Assembly (NCBI GenBank): GCA_024516035.1
Contig: CM044959.1
Coordinates: 27,616,605 to 27,680,604, forward strand
Origin: Bactericera cockerelli
Lineage: Eukaryota > Arthropoda > Insecta > Hemiptera > Triozidae
Direction: 5' to 3'
Length of the DNA stretch: 64,000 nt
The stretch's first letter is position 1. Every line of letters starts with the position of its first letter. This document shows, in pieces, positions 55,701-64,000 of the stretch. The notes under the pieces were generated by a model. The model had not been told where the DNA came from and searched no databases. It was given only the letters and a program-made list of their open reading frames with translations. A program made the position numbers and the translations under genes.

Positions 55701-58700
55701 GTGGCTAACCAATAAAAAACATGTAGGTATGGACAATGATGTCACCTATTTCATTCTGGCTGATTTTCCAGCTCATCCTACTGAGTCAAAGGTTAAGATT
55801 CTGGTCAGAACACAGAACAAATTGTTTCTAAGAATAGCGTTAGTTAGTTTTTAGTCAGAATCGAGCTTGGATGATGACGTTAATATTTTAGTCTCGGCTT
55901 AAGACATAAGATTTAGTACGCTCTATACAGGATCCTACAAAGGATATACAACTAGAGAGTGAAGTGTGTCATCTTTTGTTGAGTTATTCGTTATGCGGCT
56001 ACGCCTCCGTTGCATTGACCAAGCCAATCATTTGGTAAACAAAATGGCATTTATTTTTTGGTGTCAGGAGTAAAGAGTATTTCTGCCAAATATCATTACG
56101 ATTTACGAGCGGACAAATGGTTCCGGATATGTATAGTACATTGTAGTTTGTCAAGTGGTGAACGCGCTAGTCTGGTAATCCAGGTAGCGCAGGGATCCGT
56201 TGTTTTGAATCCCACTCAGTGCATGAATTTTTAATCATTAATATGATTTTGTGACAACATAATAATAAGACTCTGAGGGTTAGGTGGTAGAAAATACTTT
56301 GAGCATTAACCTCGCCTGGTGGTTACCTTCCACTAAATAGTGTTATTATTATTATTACATTCTCGATGCTAGGTAACTTGGTAGATTTTTGAGTTTCATT
56401 TTATAATATAAAATTTGTTCTAACAGCTTACTTCTCACTTGAACAGTAAATAATGCGTCTTACTCATTTGAAAAGTACCAGGAAAGAATCTCGAGGACCC
56501 AGTACAATAAAACTCAAATCTCGAAGACACTCTAATAACCCGGAGTCGAGCTATTCTCGATTTTTAGATGCGAAGTTGGAGATAATTATATTGACTGGTA
56601 AATTAGAATAAAAAAATTGCGTAGGTTTGAGAACTGTGGCACAGGTAGAGGCTGGGGCCCAACATACATAGGAGATATTAGTCTTAATCGTTCAACTGGC
56701 AGGTCACTACAGTCAGGCTCGGGCTGGCGTCTAAGATCCGAACTCATACTATCGTCTATACATGTTGTTCATGTCTGGTGTAATAATGTCTCAGTAAGAT
56801 TTTTTCATGAACTCACATTCTGGCCCAGAGAAACAATCGACAGCTCACCCAGACACAAGTATCCGACAAGAATTATCCTTTTCAACACTAAGCTCAAAAT
56901 GTCTAAAGTTTTTTTTTTTAAAAAGATGAGTGTTTAACAGCCGTTTTTACTTCGTAGCCATGAAATAGGAGCTACTGTAGACGCTTGTGGTCTGTGTTGT
57001 AGCCTGCCTATCCCGAAGTATGTCTCCCCTCTGATGGGCGAGAAGTGACACAATACTTCCCAATTAGGTGCTGAGTCAACACGAGCGCACCGGAAGGTAA
57101 CCCTTACAAACAATATTGTAACCAAATTAAGAATACAAATTTTTGTCGACACGGGGGATCGAACCCGGGACCTTCCGTATAGCAAGCAAGTTTGTTTCTC
57201 AATTCTGGCTAGTACAATATTTAAGGTGAGAAGTAAGTAATCTACCAACTTTAAAATAAAGTCAAGGTGTTCTTTTTAGTTTTTCATTATTAGAAATGGG
57301 AAATTTAATGCTTGGTCCCAACAGCACTTATCTGAGGATGCAGCACAGGTCCTGAGCCTATGTTACATCTTAACCTGAGCCTAATCTACAGCTCCGATCT
57401 GACACACGAGTAAGAATAGCATACTTCAAATACCTGGACTCACCTTAGTCCTCATAAGGTTTCATGTTTTGAATTTCCAATAAATTATCTTACCTTGCAG
57501 GTTTTGCTTATATTCCACAAATAAGAAATGCTTTTTGCCCTTTCTTTTTACTATTATATTATTTTTTTAATTCGGGATGTGGTGTTATCTTTCCAATTAT
57601 TATCTATTTACTTGATAAAAAATTTGGGCACTCAATTTTATTTTGATCAAACTTTTTTGACTTGGCGAACTGGAGCGCTGCCACGCTACTTAACTAGTAA
57701 AAAATAACAAACCAATTAATTGCTATCTTTTGTCGGCTTTCAATGAGAGCGAATATACTACAGAATTTAGAAATCCTATCTTACTTATTAGTTTTCTTTC
57801 ACATTTACAAATACCACTACATAGAAATATAGGTATAAAGTATTGGCTATTTTTTCACCCATGGTTGTTATTTTAATGATGTAGCCATCAGTCGTCAATG
57901 TGTTAATTTTTTGATCATAATATGGACATTCTTTTCTTCACAGGTAAACCTGAGGGACGCAAACAACGGCACAGCGATGATTCAGCCGTGGACTTGACGT
58001 TGAGCAACACCATCGATATCACCACAGAGGAGTCAAATATCTGGTGGCCCTGGGCCTCATACGAGGAATGGAAACATGCCCATCACTTGGACATAGGCAA
58101 CAGCCTTAGCGATGAGCCCCGTAGCACAATAGCCCCCCGCTCCTCTGACAAAGTGGCGGATCAGGTGAGACATACCCATAGCATCACTTATCCTATTGTA
58201 GACACTAGGGGCGAAATTAATAGACAAATTCTTTATCACAAGTCATTGCTAAGTGTCGGTTTCCCTATCTAACACAGTACGCAATCCCTGACTTAGCGCC
58301 ACAGAGGTATTACAAAAACGAATATTAATTCCACCCTATAGGTATTGTAGAAACACCAGACTTTTCTTAGTTTAGGAAAAACAACAAACATTTATTTCGT
58401 GATTGAGTATTTGACAACAAAATTATATTGACACTACATGTATCATTTTACAAACGCTAATTTTTCTCCCACACCCAGGCTCGATTTCAGCGTCGCGTTC
58501 AACACAAGCGAAGCAAGAAGATGGAGCGAAAATCGGTGGAGGAGCAACAAAGACGGGAGAGAGAAAAGCAGAAACTGGAGAGGTTGGAGAAAGAGAAACA
58601 GGAGAGGCTCGAGAAACAGAAACAGGAGAAGCTGGAGAAACAGAAACGACGCCGCAGGAAAGAGGAACGCCACAGGAAACTGAGGGAGGAGAGGGAGAGG

Positions 58701-59997
58701 AGGAGAAGGGAGAGGAAGAGGAGGAGAGGGAGGACGGACGTGGTGGTGGTGGAGGATGCAGAGTTGGAGGAGGCGGTGTGGGGGCTGCTGCAGGCCCGCT
58801 GGGGGGACTTCCTCAACAACCAAGGTGAGGAGAGCTTACAATAAATTATTACAGACGACCCTGGATAAACAGGACTTGTGTAAGCAGAAAACCTGCATAA
58901 ACTAGAGGTCTTTAAAGAGTTTCCTACTTTAAAAAAAAATAGAAAAACCTCTAGCTGGAAAATTTGGGCGGTCCCTTGAGTTCCTGTTTATCCAGGTTCT
59001 ACTGTATTTGCACTACCAATTAGTTATACATATTTATTGTACATATTAGACATAACCACATACTAAAAAGTTCAAATATTACTAATCCATAAAGAAATAA
59101 GTTGAACAGAAATGGAATGAGATACAACCACAAGACTCTTGTAGACAATTTTCCAAGGACCTGGTTGGTGACCATTTGAGCAACCTAGGCTTGGTAAGAT
59201 TAAATTTTTGTACTTTAGATCATTATTATTAATGTAATTAGTCCCATTTACATGTCCGACGTATGGCCATGCCTTAGCGAACTTTGAAATTGTAATTAAT
59301 AGCGAAAATTGATGAGAGTCGACCATCATTAAACTGCGCTACTTTAGAAAATTATACGAAGTACAAAAAGACATGGCCGTACCCACCAGAACGGACATGC
59401 CTTAGTTCATTTTAAATTTAGTCCCGTTGCGAAGTACAACAAACGGCTAGCTTATTAAATAAAAAAAATCTACGTATCCAAGAAACAATATTAAAAGATC
59501 CAAAAACAAATTCAAGTATGTAATCCACCAAGTAGATTTTTTTCTATTAAGTTCTTAATTTAATATTTTCATTATCAAATATGTAACTGGGGATAGGAAA
59601 AATACCCAACATTTATTTTCTCTTTAGGTAGGTATCTTTCTTCAAACAATATGAGAGTGCTAGAGCTGTCCTGTTTTTGCTTGTAAAGAATAAACTTTAC
59701 TAATACCTCTAGTACGTGCCAGAGCACTAATGTAAAAATGAATTATTGTTGAAGAAACAAACGTAGAACCGTAATGTTTTTAACGTTATGCACGAGTTTG
59801 ACACGGCAATAATAACCATCATACTTTATTTTATTTACTGTGTGTTTACTTCTGTTTTAGCTGACAACGAGTGTACAAATGAAATACAACACTGCAAACC
59901 GAAATGTTTGCTGTTCAACAAAACCAATTCCTACATCTGTGCGTGTCCCACAACCCATGAGCTAGATGTTGAGGAACACAGGTGCAGACGGAAGTGA
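45824..59997 (+). CDS. secreted EGF-like/charged coiled-coil protein, 4 exons, not recognised
   Basis: Exons 45824-45896, 57944-58164, 58479-58824 and 59861-59997 have GT-AG borders and matching phases (1, 0, 1). They give 258 residues. Residues 1-24 look like a signal peptide (basic start, then [15 protein letters not shown]). RKQR at 30-33 is a minimal furin-type site. An acidic stretch contains WWPW (58-61). Residues about 113-185 are almost only Arg, Lys, Glu and Gln with Leu spacing, a predicted coiled coil. Residues 218-255 hold six cysteines (218, 225, 229, 240, 242, 255) in an EGF-like pattern with CACP, like the EGF modules of LDL-receptor relatives, and a possible glycosylation site at Asn233. 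I know no gene with this order. The 12-kb first intron makes the link to the signal exon the least certain step. Confidence 0.75.
46280..46400. repeat. copy of the TTTTTGTAATACCTCTGTGG repeat
   Basis: It shares GACATTTTTGTAATACCTCT and TCTATTAATTTCGTCCTTA with the 38500 and 40138 copies. It lies in intron 1 of the EGF-like gene. Confidence 0.6.
47150..47280 (-). repeat. SINE family A, 3' part only
   Basis: The plus strand reads TGTTTCACAGCCTTTTTTTC, then CTGATGGGCGAGAATTGACA, the complement of the family A end. Confidence 0.6.
47783..47972 (-). repeat. SINE family F, reverse
   Basis: It contains GTGCCCCGGAACCGCTTTCG and GGCCGGGATTCGAACCCGCA, the complement of the family F body and head. Confidence 0.8.
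48032..48165. mobile_element. pogo/Tigger-like MITE fragment
   Basis: TTGGATATAAAAGAAACATT at the left and GAGTTCTCTTATATCCAAG at the right form inverted ends. It is the same family as 48697-48856 and 58852-59004. Confidence 0.55.
48607..48935 (+). repeat. family C SINE interrupted by a pogo-like MITE
   Basis: SINE parts at 48607-48696 and 48857-48935 are split by a 160-bp MITE (48697-48856). The MITE begins CAGTCCAACCTGGAAATAAG and ends CTTATATCCAAGTTTGACTC next to TA. Confidence 0.7.
49580..49735. repeat. (CA)n microsatellite
   Basis: A CA run with some CG steps follows ACTAGCGGGGGGTTGCACCC, the same arrangement as in the other (CA)n-headed repeats. Cysteine/valine-rich or histidine/threonine-rich open frames here are artefacts. 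Confidence 0.95.
50268..50785. repeat. 72-bp tandem array, 7 units
   Basis: GGGGCCCGTGCCCCCC recurs at 50301, 50374, 50446, 50521, 50591, 50663 and 50733. Units contain AACTCATTGAGATC and ATTAGTCTTAGAATTGGGAA. It is internal to the 49499-50863 element. Confidence 0.92.
50950..51035 (-). repeat. possible tRNA-like SINE head
   Basis: The minus strand contains GGTTATGAGTTCGATTTCGG, B-box-like. The rest is too diverged to assign to a family. Confidence 0.35.
51863..53525. repeat. 25-bp minisatellite, about 36 units in two blocks
   Basis: The unit is TACTCATGCTAGGTATAAGA then ATTGT, with variants GTACTAGAA and GTGAT. Blocks 51863-52224 and 52970-53525 are separated by an RTE-type insertion. It lies in intron 1 of the EGF-like gene. 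Confidence 0.95.
52225..52976 (-). mobile_element. RTE-type non-LTR retrotransposon, 5'-truncated, open frame
   Basis: On the minus strand 245 codons are open to a stop at 52239. They include [62 protein letters not shown] and [13 protein letters not shown]. This is the thumb and C-terminal region of RTE-clade reverse transcriptases; the endonuclease and palm domains are missing. The 3' end is AGCTAGTAAGTAAGTAAGTA. The frame is unbroken, so the insertion is young. The first Met is just the first codon after truncation. Confidence 0.88.
53530..54310. other. AT-rich intron stretch, nothing recognised
   Basis: There are no exons, arrays or known repeats on either strand. Confidence 0.4.
54312..54605 (+). 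repeat. SINE family E, full length with (TTTA)n end
   Basis: The head CACCGTGGCAGAGTGAGTTA and B box GGGTTCGATTCCC lead to an end ATTTATTTATTTATTTATTA. It is very close to 15341-15650. Confidence 0.85.
54712..54900 (-). repeat. SINE family F, reverse
   Basis: It reads GTGCCCCGGAACCGCTTTCG and GCCGGGATTCGAACCCGCAA on the plus strand, nearly identical to 47783-47972. Confidence 0.8.
54905..56140. other. intron stretch without recognised features
   Basis: It is AT-rich with scattered short open stretches. No exon joins in phase to the neighbouring EGF-like exons. Confidence 0.4.
56145..56350 (+). repeat. SINE family B
   Basis: It has GTCAAGTGGTGAACGCGCTA at the head and AACCTCGCCTGGTGGTTACC at the end. 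Confidence 0.75.
56936..57195 (-). repeat. SINE family A, reverse, full length
   Basis: The plus strand reads ACAGCCGTTTTTACTTCGTA at the 3' end of the element and GGGGGATCGAACCCGGGACC at its head. Confidence 0.8.
57944..58164 (+). CDS. EGF-like gene exon 2, acidic segment
   Basis: Acceptor TTTTCTTCACAG and donor CAG/GTGAGA enclose 221 nt. It encodes [20 protein letters not shown] and the [12 protein letters not shown] motif. The composition is richer in GC than the flanking introns. Confidence 0.8.
58198..58345. repeat. reverse copy of the TTTTTGTAATACCTCTGTGG repeat
   Basis: It contains GGGGCGAAATTAATAGACAA and CCACAGAGGTATTACAAAAA. It fills about half of intron 2 of the EGF-like gene, 34 nt after the exon 2 donor. 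Confidence 0.7.
58479..58824 (+). CDS. EGF-like gene exon 3, charged coiled coil
   Basis: Acceptor CTCCCACACCCAG and donor CAAG/GTGAGG enclose 346 nt. The middle is a run of EK-, ER- and RR-rich residues (for example [20 protein letters not shown]). It closes with [20 protein letters not shown], a less charged helix. The purine-rich coding strand creates pyrimidine-rich false frames on the minus strand. Confidence 0.85.
58852..59004. mobile_element. pogo/Tigger-like MITE, TA target site
   Basis: It begins CAGACGACCCTGGATAAACA and ends TGTTTATCCAGGTTCTACTG, flanked by TA on both sides. It is 153 bp long and sits 27 nt after the exon 3 donor of the EGF-like gene. Confidence 0.8.
59250..59450 (-). 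repeat. reverse copy of the CTAGCCGTTTG repeat
   Basis: It ends on the plus strand with AACAAACGGCTAG and contains TTTAGTCCCGTTGCGAAGTA, the complement of the 23353 copy. Confidence 0.65.
59861..59997 (+). CDS. EGF-like gene exon 4, six-cysteine module and stop
   Basis: Acceptor ACTTCTGTTTTAG is followed by 137 nt including TGA. Cysteine spacing is C-x6-C-x3-C-x10-C-x-C-x12-C, with [19 protein letters not shown] close to the last EGF loop of LRP-type modules. Confidence 0.85.
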
Positions 59998-59999
59998 GA

Positions 60000-61500
60000 C
60001 GCTATCATCAGCCATATATCTATGGAACAAAGAGTTCGCTTTGTTTTGTTCTTTCAAATTAACGCGGTTGACCCATTTTTTTAAGTTATGCTAATCATCA
60101 GTACAAATAATTTCTCTAGGTGCAAACAATGAATAAGTGTAACTTTATGTATCTCTGTATAAGTTTGAAGAAAAAAAAATACGGTTTGTCTATATTTATT
60201 GTTTGAATTTTTAAAGTCATGTCAACTTGGAAAATCTTTTTGTGACTCAATTTTCGAAGAAGGATTTTAAGAAAATTTTCCCATTATAATTGGAATGTAT
60301 AGTGATTTTTTTTGGAAATAATTTCAATAGTTACATAAGACCGTTAATTTATATTAGAAAAGGTTCAATACTGTTAATTAGAAGCGTGATGTCACAATTT
60401 ACTTAAACCAGAACTTATTAATACACCCGATGCTTGGGACTCGAACCACCGACCTCCAGATTACGAGTCCGCTGTCTGCCTGAAGCCGGCTGGTAATTAA
60501 TACTTTAGACTAGAGAGTAAAGTAAGGTACCACAAGTCGATTCGGATCTCCATTACAACCAAGTCAGTAGTCAGCTGCCAGACGGAGGTCGGTCAACTCT
60601 ACAGAGAATTTTACTAATTGATTAAATGTGTAAAATGAATTGTCAAAAGCGTTTGCCAAATTAGGAAGATGTGTACATTTTATTATATCATAAATAAGAA
60701 AACAATTCTACAAGTCTTGTTTCTATGGTACTTTGTGCTAGAACTACAAATTCCATTTTAGACGAAAAAAAAATCAATACCCAGAGGATGAGAGATGAAA
60801 AGGGATTATGAAAATGACAAAATTTGGGAAGATTTACAATAACTATTTCTACAGTTTTATGTTGTTCAGAACTCAAATCTACAATCTAATACATAGTAGT
60901 ATTGCTACTATTGGTTTTAAACAACTGAGTCAAGAGGATATTGGTTAGGATTGAACCTGTACCTTCTAATAAATGATAACCAGTAATACAATTTACAATT
61001 TATACACACTAGCCGTCGGGAATGCGGCTAGTGTGCTGGGAACACTTCCATTTTGTGCTACTATGGAAGATGTGTATTACTGTTAATAAATAATAAAAAG
61101 TCTGGGCAAAAAATAAATAATAAATAAAATATATACCACTGTACTATTTTTAATAAATATATAATTATATTTAATTTTTCAACATTGATACACAAGATGT
61201 TAATTAATTGAATGGTGTCTCGAATAACGATTTATGTTACAAATTTTAGAAATCGGTTTGACTTGAAAATATATTATGAGAGGTATTTAGAATACAATTT
61301 TTTTTTAGAATTTGTTTACAAGACCTTATCTTGAAAACATTTTTTACAACAAAAATAATTGAAGCTAAGTATTCTAAACACTTTTCAGATCATTATATTC
61401 AAAGGAAAATGGTTTCCAAAATTTGTAACAGGATCGTTTTTCGAGACACGCATTCAATTATAATTAAGGTACATCATAGGTAGGTTCTTTATTCATGAGA
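60000..61500. other. EGF-like gene 3' flank, mostly featureless
   Basis: It contains a degenerate reverse family D SINE (60405-60490, ACTCGAACCACCGACCTCCA) and a possible tRNA-like remnant near 60940-61000. No canonical AATAAA close to the EGF-like stop stood out. Confidence 0.45.
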
Positions 61501-61514
61501 CGAGTCAACTATAG

Positions 61515-61892
61515 GTTAGGCAATAATAATACTCTTTTGTGGAAGGTAACCACCAAGCGAGGTTAATGCTCAAAGCAGTTTCTAAAACGTAACCATTAGA
61601 GCCGTATTATTATGTGGTCATAATATGCTCAATTAAATAAATAAATACGTGATACTGTCAAATTAATTATAATAATGTGTTTCTTTGTGTTATTATATCA
61701 CAATTTTAGTGGTAGCGCAGAATTATAGGACTTTTCCGTATCTTAAACATCTCAATATCTTATTTTTGCCTATAATGCTAACATTAAAGCAGCTACTCAT
61801 TTTTCCTCATGAGGCATGAGTGGACCCCGAACACTCAAGTAAAGAGCAGAAAAAATCCTGCCCCGCTGGGGATCGAACCCAGGTCACCGTGA
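61515..61892 (-). repeat. adjacent reverse SINEs, family B end and family E
   Basis: GTGGAAGGTAACCACCAAGC (family B end) spans 61515-61620. CTGGGGATCGAACCCAGGTC (family E head) closes 61672-61892. Both lie downstream of DHS. Confidence 0.7.
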
Positions 61893-62059
61893 TAATGTCA
61901 AATTACAAGTAATTGTAAAGTTATTTAAACTTTTATGAGGTGAGATTTCCTTGTAAATAAATGCAGAATGTAAATAAAGAGGTACTTTTCTGAACTAAAG
62001 ACTCACTTTTTCCTTCTATCTTCTCTTCTTACACCTCCTCATAATCTCTAGTGTGACTG

Positions 62060-62143
62060 CTATGGTGACGTCACAGATCCCAAATGCTTGGCAAAGGTCT
62101 CTGCTACAAGCAACGGAAACACTAAGGTGGCATCTGCGAATAT
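62060..62143 (-). CDS. DHPS: DHS last exon and stop
   Basis: Acceptor TGTGTTTTCAG is followed by [20 protein letters not shown] and a stop after VTSP. A longer open frame in another phase across this exon is a shadow. Confidence 0.93.
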   Translation of the reverse strand: MFADATLVFPLLVAETFAKHLGSVTSP

Positions 62144-63743
62144 CTGAAAACACAAAGAGCCGAGATTTACATGATTTCATGTGATATAACATTATTTGAT
62201 TGATAATAATGCGGACTTTCAAGGAAAAGCATTCTGCTATTGCTAGCATGGCGGAGACCCATGAGACACTCGCTTGCTATGTGGAAGGTCCGGGTTCGAA
62301 CCCCCGCGCCGACAAAAATTTGTATTCAAAATTTGGTTACAGTTGTTTGTAAGGGATACCTTTCAGTGCGCTCGTGTTGACCCAGCACCTAAATGAAAGT
62401 ATTGTGTTACTTCTCGCCCATCAGAGGGGAGGCATACTACGGGATGGGCAGGCTACAACACAGACCACAAGCGTCTACAGTAGCTCATGTTACATGGCTA
62501 TGAAATAAAAAAGGCTGTGAAACACTCTTTTTTTTAAAGAAAAAAAAGGTATTGAATGCATTTTTAATGTAAATTATTCTATGTATTTCTCTTCGAATCC
62601 AAGCAACTCAATGCAAATTATTTAAGTGACTGGTGTATCCATGCTATGAACTCATAGTCCTTACTTTGACAGGTTGAGCCTCGCGCTTGATTTTGCCCCA
62701 AGACTTGGCCTCATCTGGTCTAGCTCCACTGTCGCTTCCATCAAATTCAGAGCCAGTGTTGATGAATACGGCAAAGTCCGCGCCATTTCTCTGAAGAAAA
62801 TAAATAAAAGATGGTTTAGTAATAATAAAGGTATGATAAATAAAATGATATGTATTTATACTGTTAGACAGATTACCGACCTCAGTAGCTCGATGGAAAA
62901 GGCAGCGGACTCAACCAGAGGTCGGTGGTTCTAATCTAAGTTTAGCAAATAGTTTGAGTAATTGTGATATCACACAGTCATTTTTTTTAAAAAAATGATA
63001 ACTTATAAAAATATCATAAAGTGAATTCCAAACAATGAAATTTCGTAGGTTAGTCAAGATTTGACGACGGAACTGGTTTTTTCTTCATATGTATTCACAA
63101 TACTTGTCAGAAGTTCCCGAAATATTTGTGATAATGATAAGAATAGAGAGCAGTTCGTCTGTTCCTTACCATTAGGTTGGCATTGCAAATATGATGCTTG
63201 ATAACACCACCTCCCAGTATTATCATTCCCGTATTCACTGCTTTCACTGCCATTGTGTTCAATCTCCTCAAATCTGAAAAATACAACACTTTATAAAAAT
63301 AAATATTCACACAAAAAATTCACGGATAGATAGGTTATTAAAATGTCATATTTATATTGATCACAAGATTGATGTCAAAATGACTCAGAAGCTTTCCTAA
63401 AATTCTCTGTGCTTGGAACTACAACTACCATATTGTTCTTTAGAAGTCTGCTGCCTTCGAAATCGAGCTAATTAGGATGGCGATAACGTCAACTACTGAA
63501 TTTCTACTTGTTCTTGGTTTAAATCAGATATCTGTAAGCTTAGAGTATACCTTGTATAATATCACAGATCAGGCCTGGGTTTCGGAAGGAATGAAAATAC
63601 ATCATGTCCCCTAGACTGCCATCAGTCAGGGCCGGACTAAAGATGGGAATATGGTTTCTAGCTGCCCAATAGCAGATGCTGTCTTCGTTGTGGATTTCTG
63701 TGCCTAGTCTGGCTATGATACGAGAGGGAGTCCAGACGGTGCC
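62060..63743 (-). CDS. DHPS: deoxyhypusine synthase, C-terminal half, 4 exons (5' part outside)
   Basis: Exons in transcript order are 63743-63551, 63273-63170, 62790-62665 and 62143-62060, with compatible phases and stop TAG at 62062-62060. They give 168 residues, matching human DHS from about residue 205 to near its end. The enzyme transfers the butylamine group of spermidine to one lysine of eIF5A in an NAD-dependent reaction, the first step of hypusine formation, in the cytosol. Conserved blocks are [37 protein letters not shown] and [19 protein letters not shown]. The last Lys of that block (codon 62694-62692) matches the catalytic Lys329 of human DHS. The C-terminus ends [16 protein letters not shown], slightly shorter than in human. 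SINEs occupy two of the introns. Confidence 0.95.
62245..62535 (+). repeat. SINE family A in the last DHS intron
   Basis: It is full length from GCATGGCGGAGACCCATGAG to AAAAAAGGCTGTGAAACACTC, with B box GGGTTCGAACCCC. It is antisense to DHS. Confidence 0.8.
62665..62790 (-). CDS. DHPS: DHS exon with catalytic lysine
   Basis: Acceptor TTTTCTTCAG and donor AAA/GTAAGG enclose 42 codons in phase 0. It encodes [19 protein letters not shown], including the lysine that forms the enzyme-intermediate imine. Confidence 0.97.
62876..62990 (+). repeat. SINE family D in a DHS intron
   Basis: It starts CCGACCTCAGTAGCTCGATG and has GGTCGGTGGTTCTAATC. Its 3' half is shortened. Confidence 0.7.
63170..63273 (-). 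CDS. DHPS: DHS exon with GGGVIKHH motif
   Basis: Acceptor TATTTTTCAG and donor ATG/GTAAGG enclose 104 nt. It encodes [20 protein letters not shown], the nucleotide- and substrate-contact loop. Confidence 0.97.
63551..63743 (-). CDS. DHPS: DHS exon with spermidine/NAD-site blocks
   Basis: Acceptor TTCAATTTCAG and donor CAAG/GTATAC enclose 193 nt. It encodes [40 protein letters not shown] and LGDMMYFHS. Confidence 0.95.
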
Positions 63744-64000
63744 CTGAAATTGAATAAAATGGAATACATGGATCTATCCTATCAAGCTCACCGGTAGAAT
63801 ACGCGCCAGCCAGCCAGCTTATATGAACACGGAACAGAGTTTGTATGAATTTGATTAATTGTTTTTGTCGCGGTTAGATCGATTTCAAATTATTGTTCGC
63901 TCCGTCACGTCGCCTGAATGATTTTTACAACATATCAAAATTTCAGCTCTAAGAGGAAAAATCCAAAGATGATATAACATACAAACTGTTCAATTAAACT

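Noticed and set aside
58443..58823. Leu/Ser-rich minus-strand frames over EGF-like exon 3
   Set aside because: Shadow of the purine-rich coiled-coil coding strand.
62016..62249. 77-codon minus-strand frame at the end of DHS
   Set aside because: Wrong phase. The DHS-similar frame through the same exon ends in TAG at 62060.

Overview
Most of this window is AT-rich, intron-rich eukaryotic DNA packed with short interspersed repeats. The genes are split into small exons with GT-AG borders and the intergenic and intronic space is full of tRNA-headed and 5S-rRNA-headed SINEs, MITEs, foldback elements, minisatellites and dinucleotide runs. The protein matches (a BMAL1-type CYCLE C-terminus, Henna-type phenylalanine hydroxylase, deoxyhypusine synthase) fit an insect. 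A hemipteran such as a planthopper is plausible but is inference only.

Genes. (1) 10268-10446, +: the last coding exon of cycle/Bmal1, carrying the C-terminal transactivation segment; its upstream exons lie outside the window. (2) 15887-26752, -: a complete eight-exon phenylalanine-4-hydroxylase gene (Henna), 443 codons plus stop, all exon phases compatible. (3) 45824-59997, +: a four-exon gene for a 258-residue predicted secreted protein with a dibasic segment, a highly charged coiled coil and one six-cysteine EGF-like module; I do not recognise it as a described gene. (4) 62060-63743, -: the last four coding exons of deoxyhypusine synthase; the 5' part lies beyond the right edge. cycle and Henna are convergent, Henna and the EGF gene divergent, the EGF gene and DHS convergent.

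Mobile DNA. About six tRNA-headed SINE families (called A to F here for bookkeeping) and one 5S-rRNA-headed SINE occur in many copies. There are also RTE-type non-LTR fragments, one with an open 245-codon reading frame inside a minisatellite, other non-LTR remnants, a decayed Tc1/mariner-type transposase, several MITE families, long foldback elements, and tandem arrays with units of 25, 28, 39, 41, 46/49, 72 and 798 bp.

The most unusual signal is that both cycle and Henna end inside a minisatellite whose unit contains the gene's own last codons and stop. In cycle the 41-bp unit repeats the last nine codons plus stop about nine times into the 3' UTR. In Henna the 28-bp unit repeats the last five to six codons plus stop about seven times. 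Two neighbouring, unrelated genes with the same terminal-codon array architecture is not explained by any feature family I know. The orphan secreted EGF/coiled-coil gene and the exchange of heads between 5S- and tRNA-type SINEs are the next best leads.
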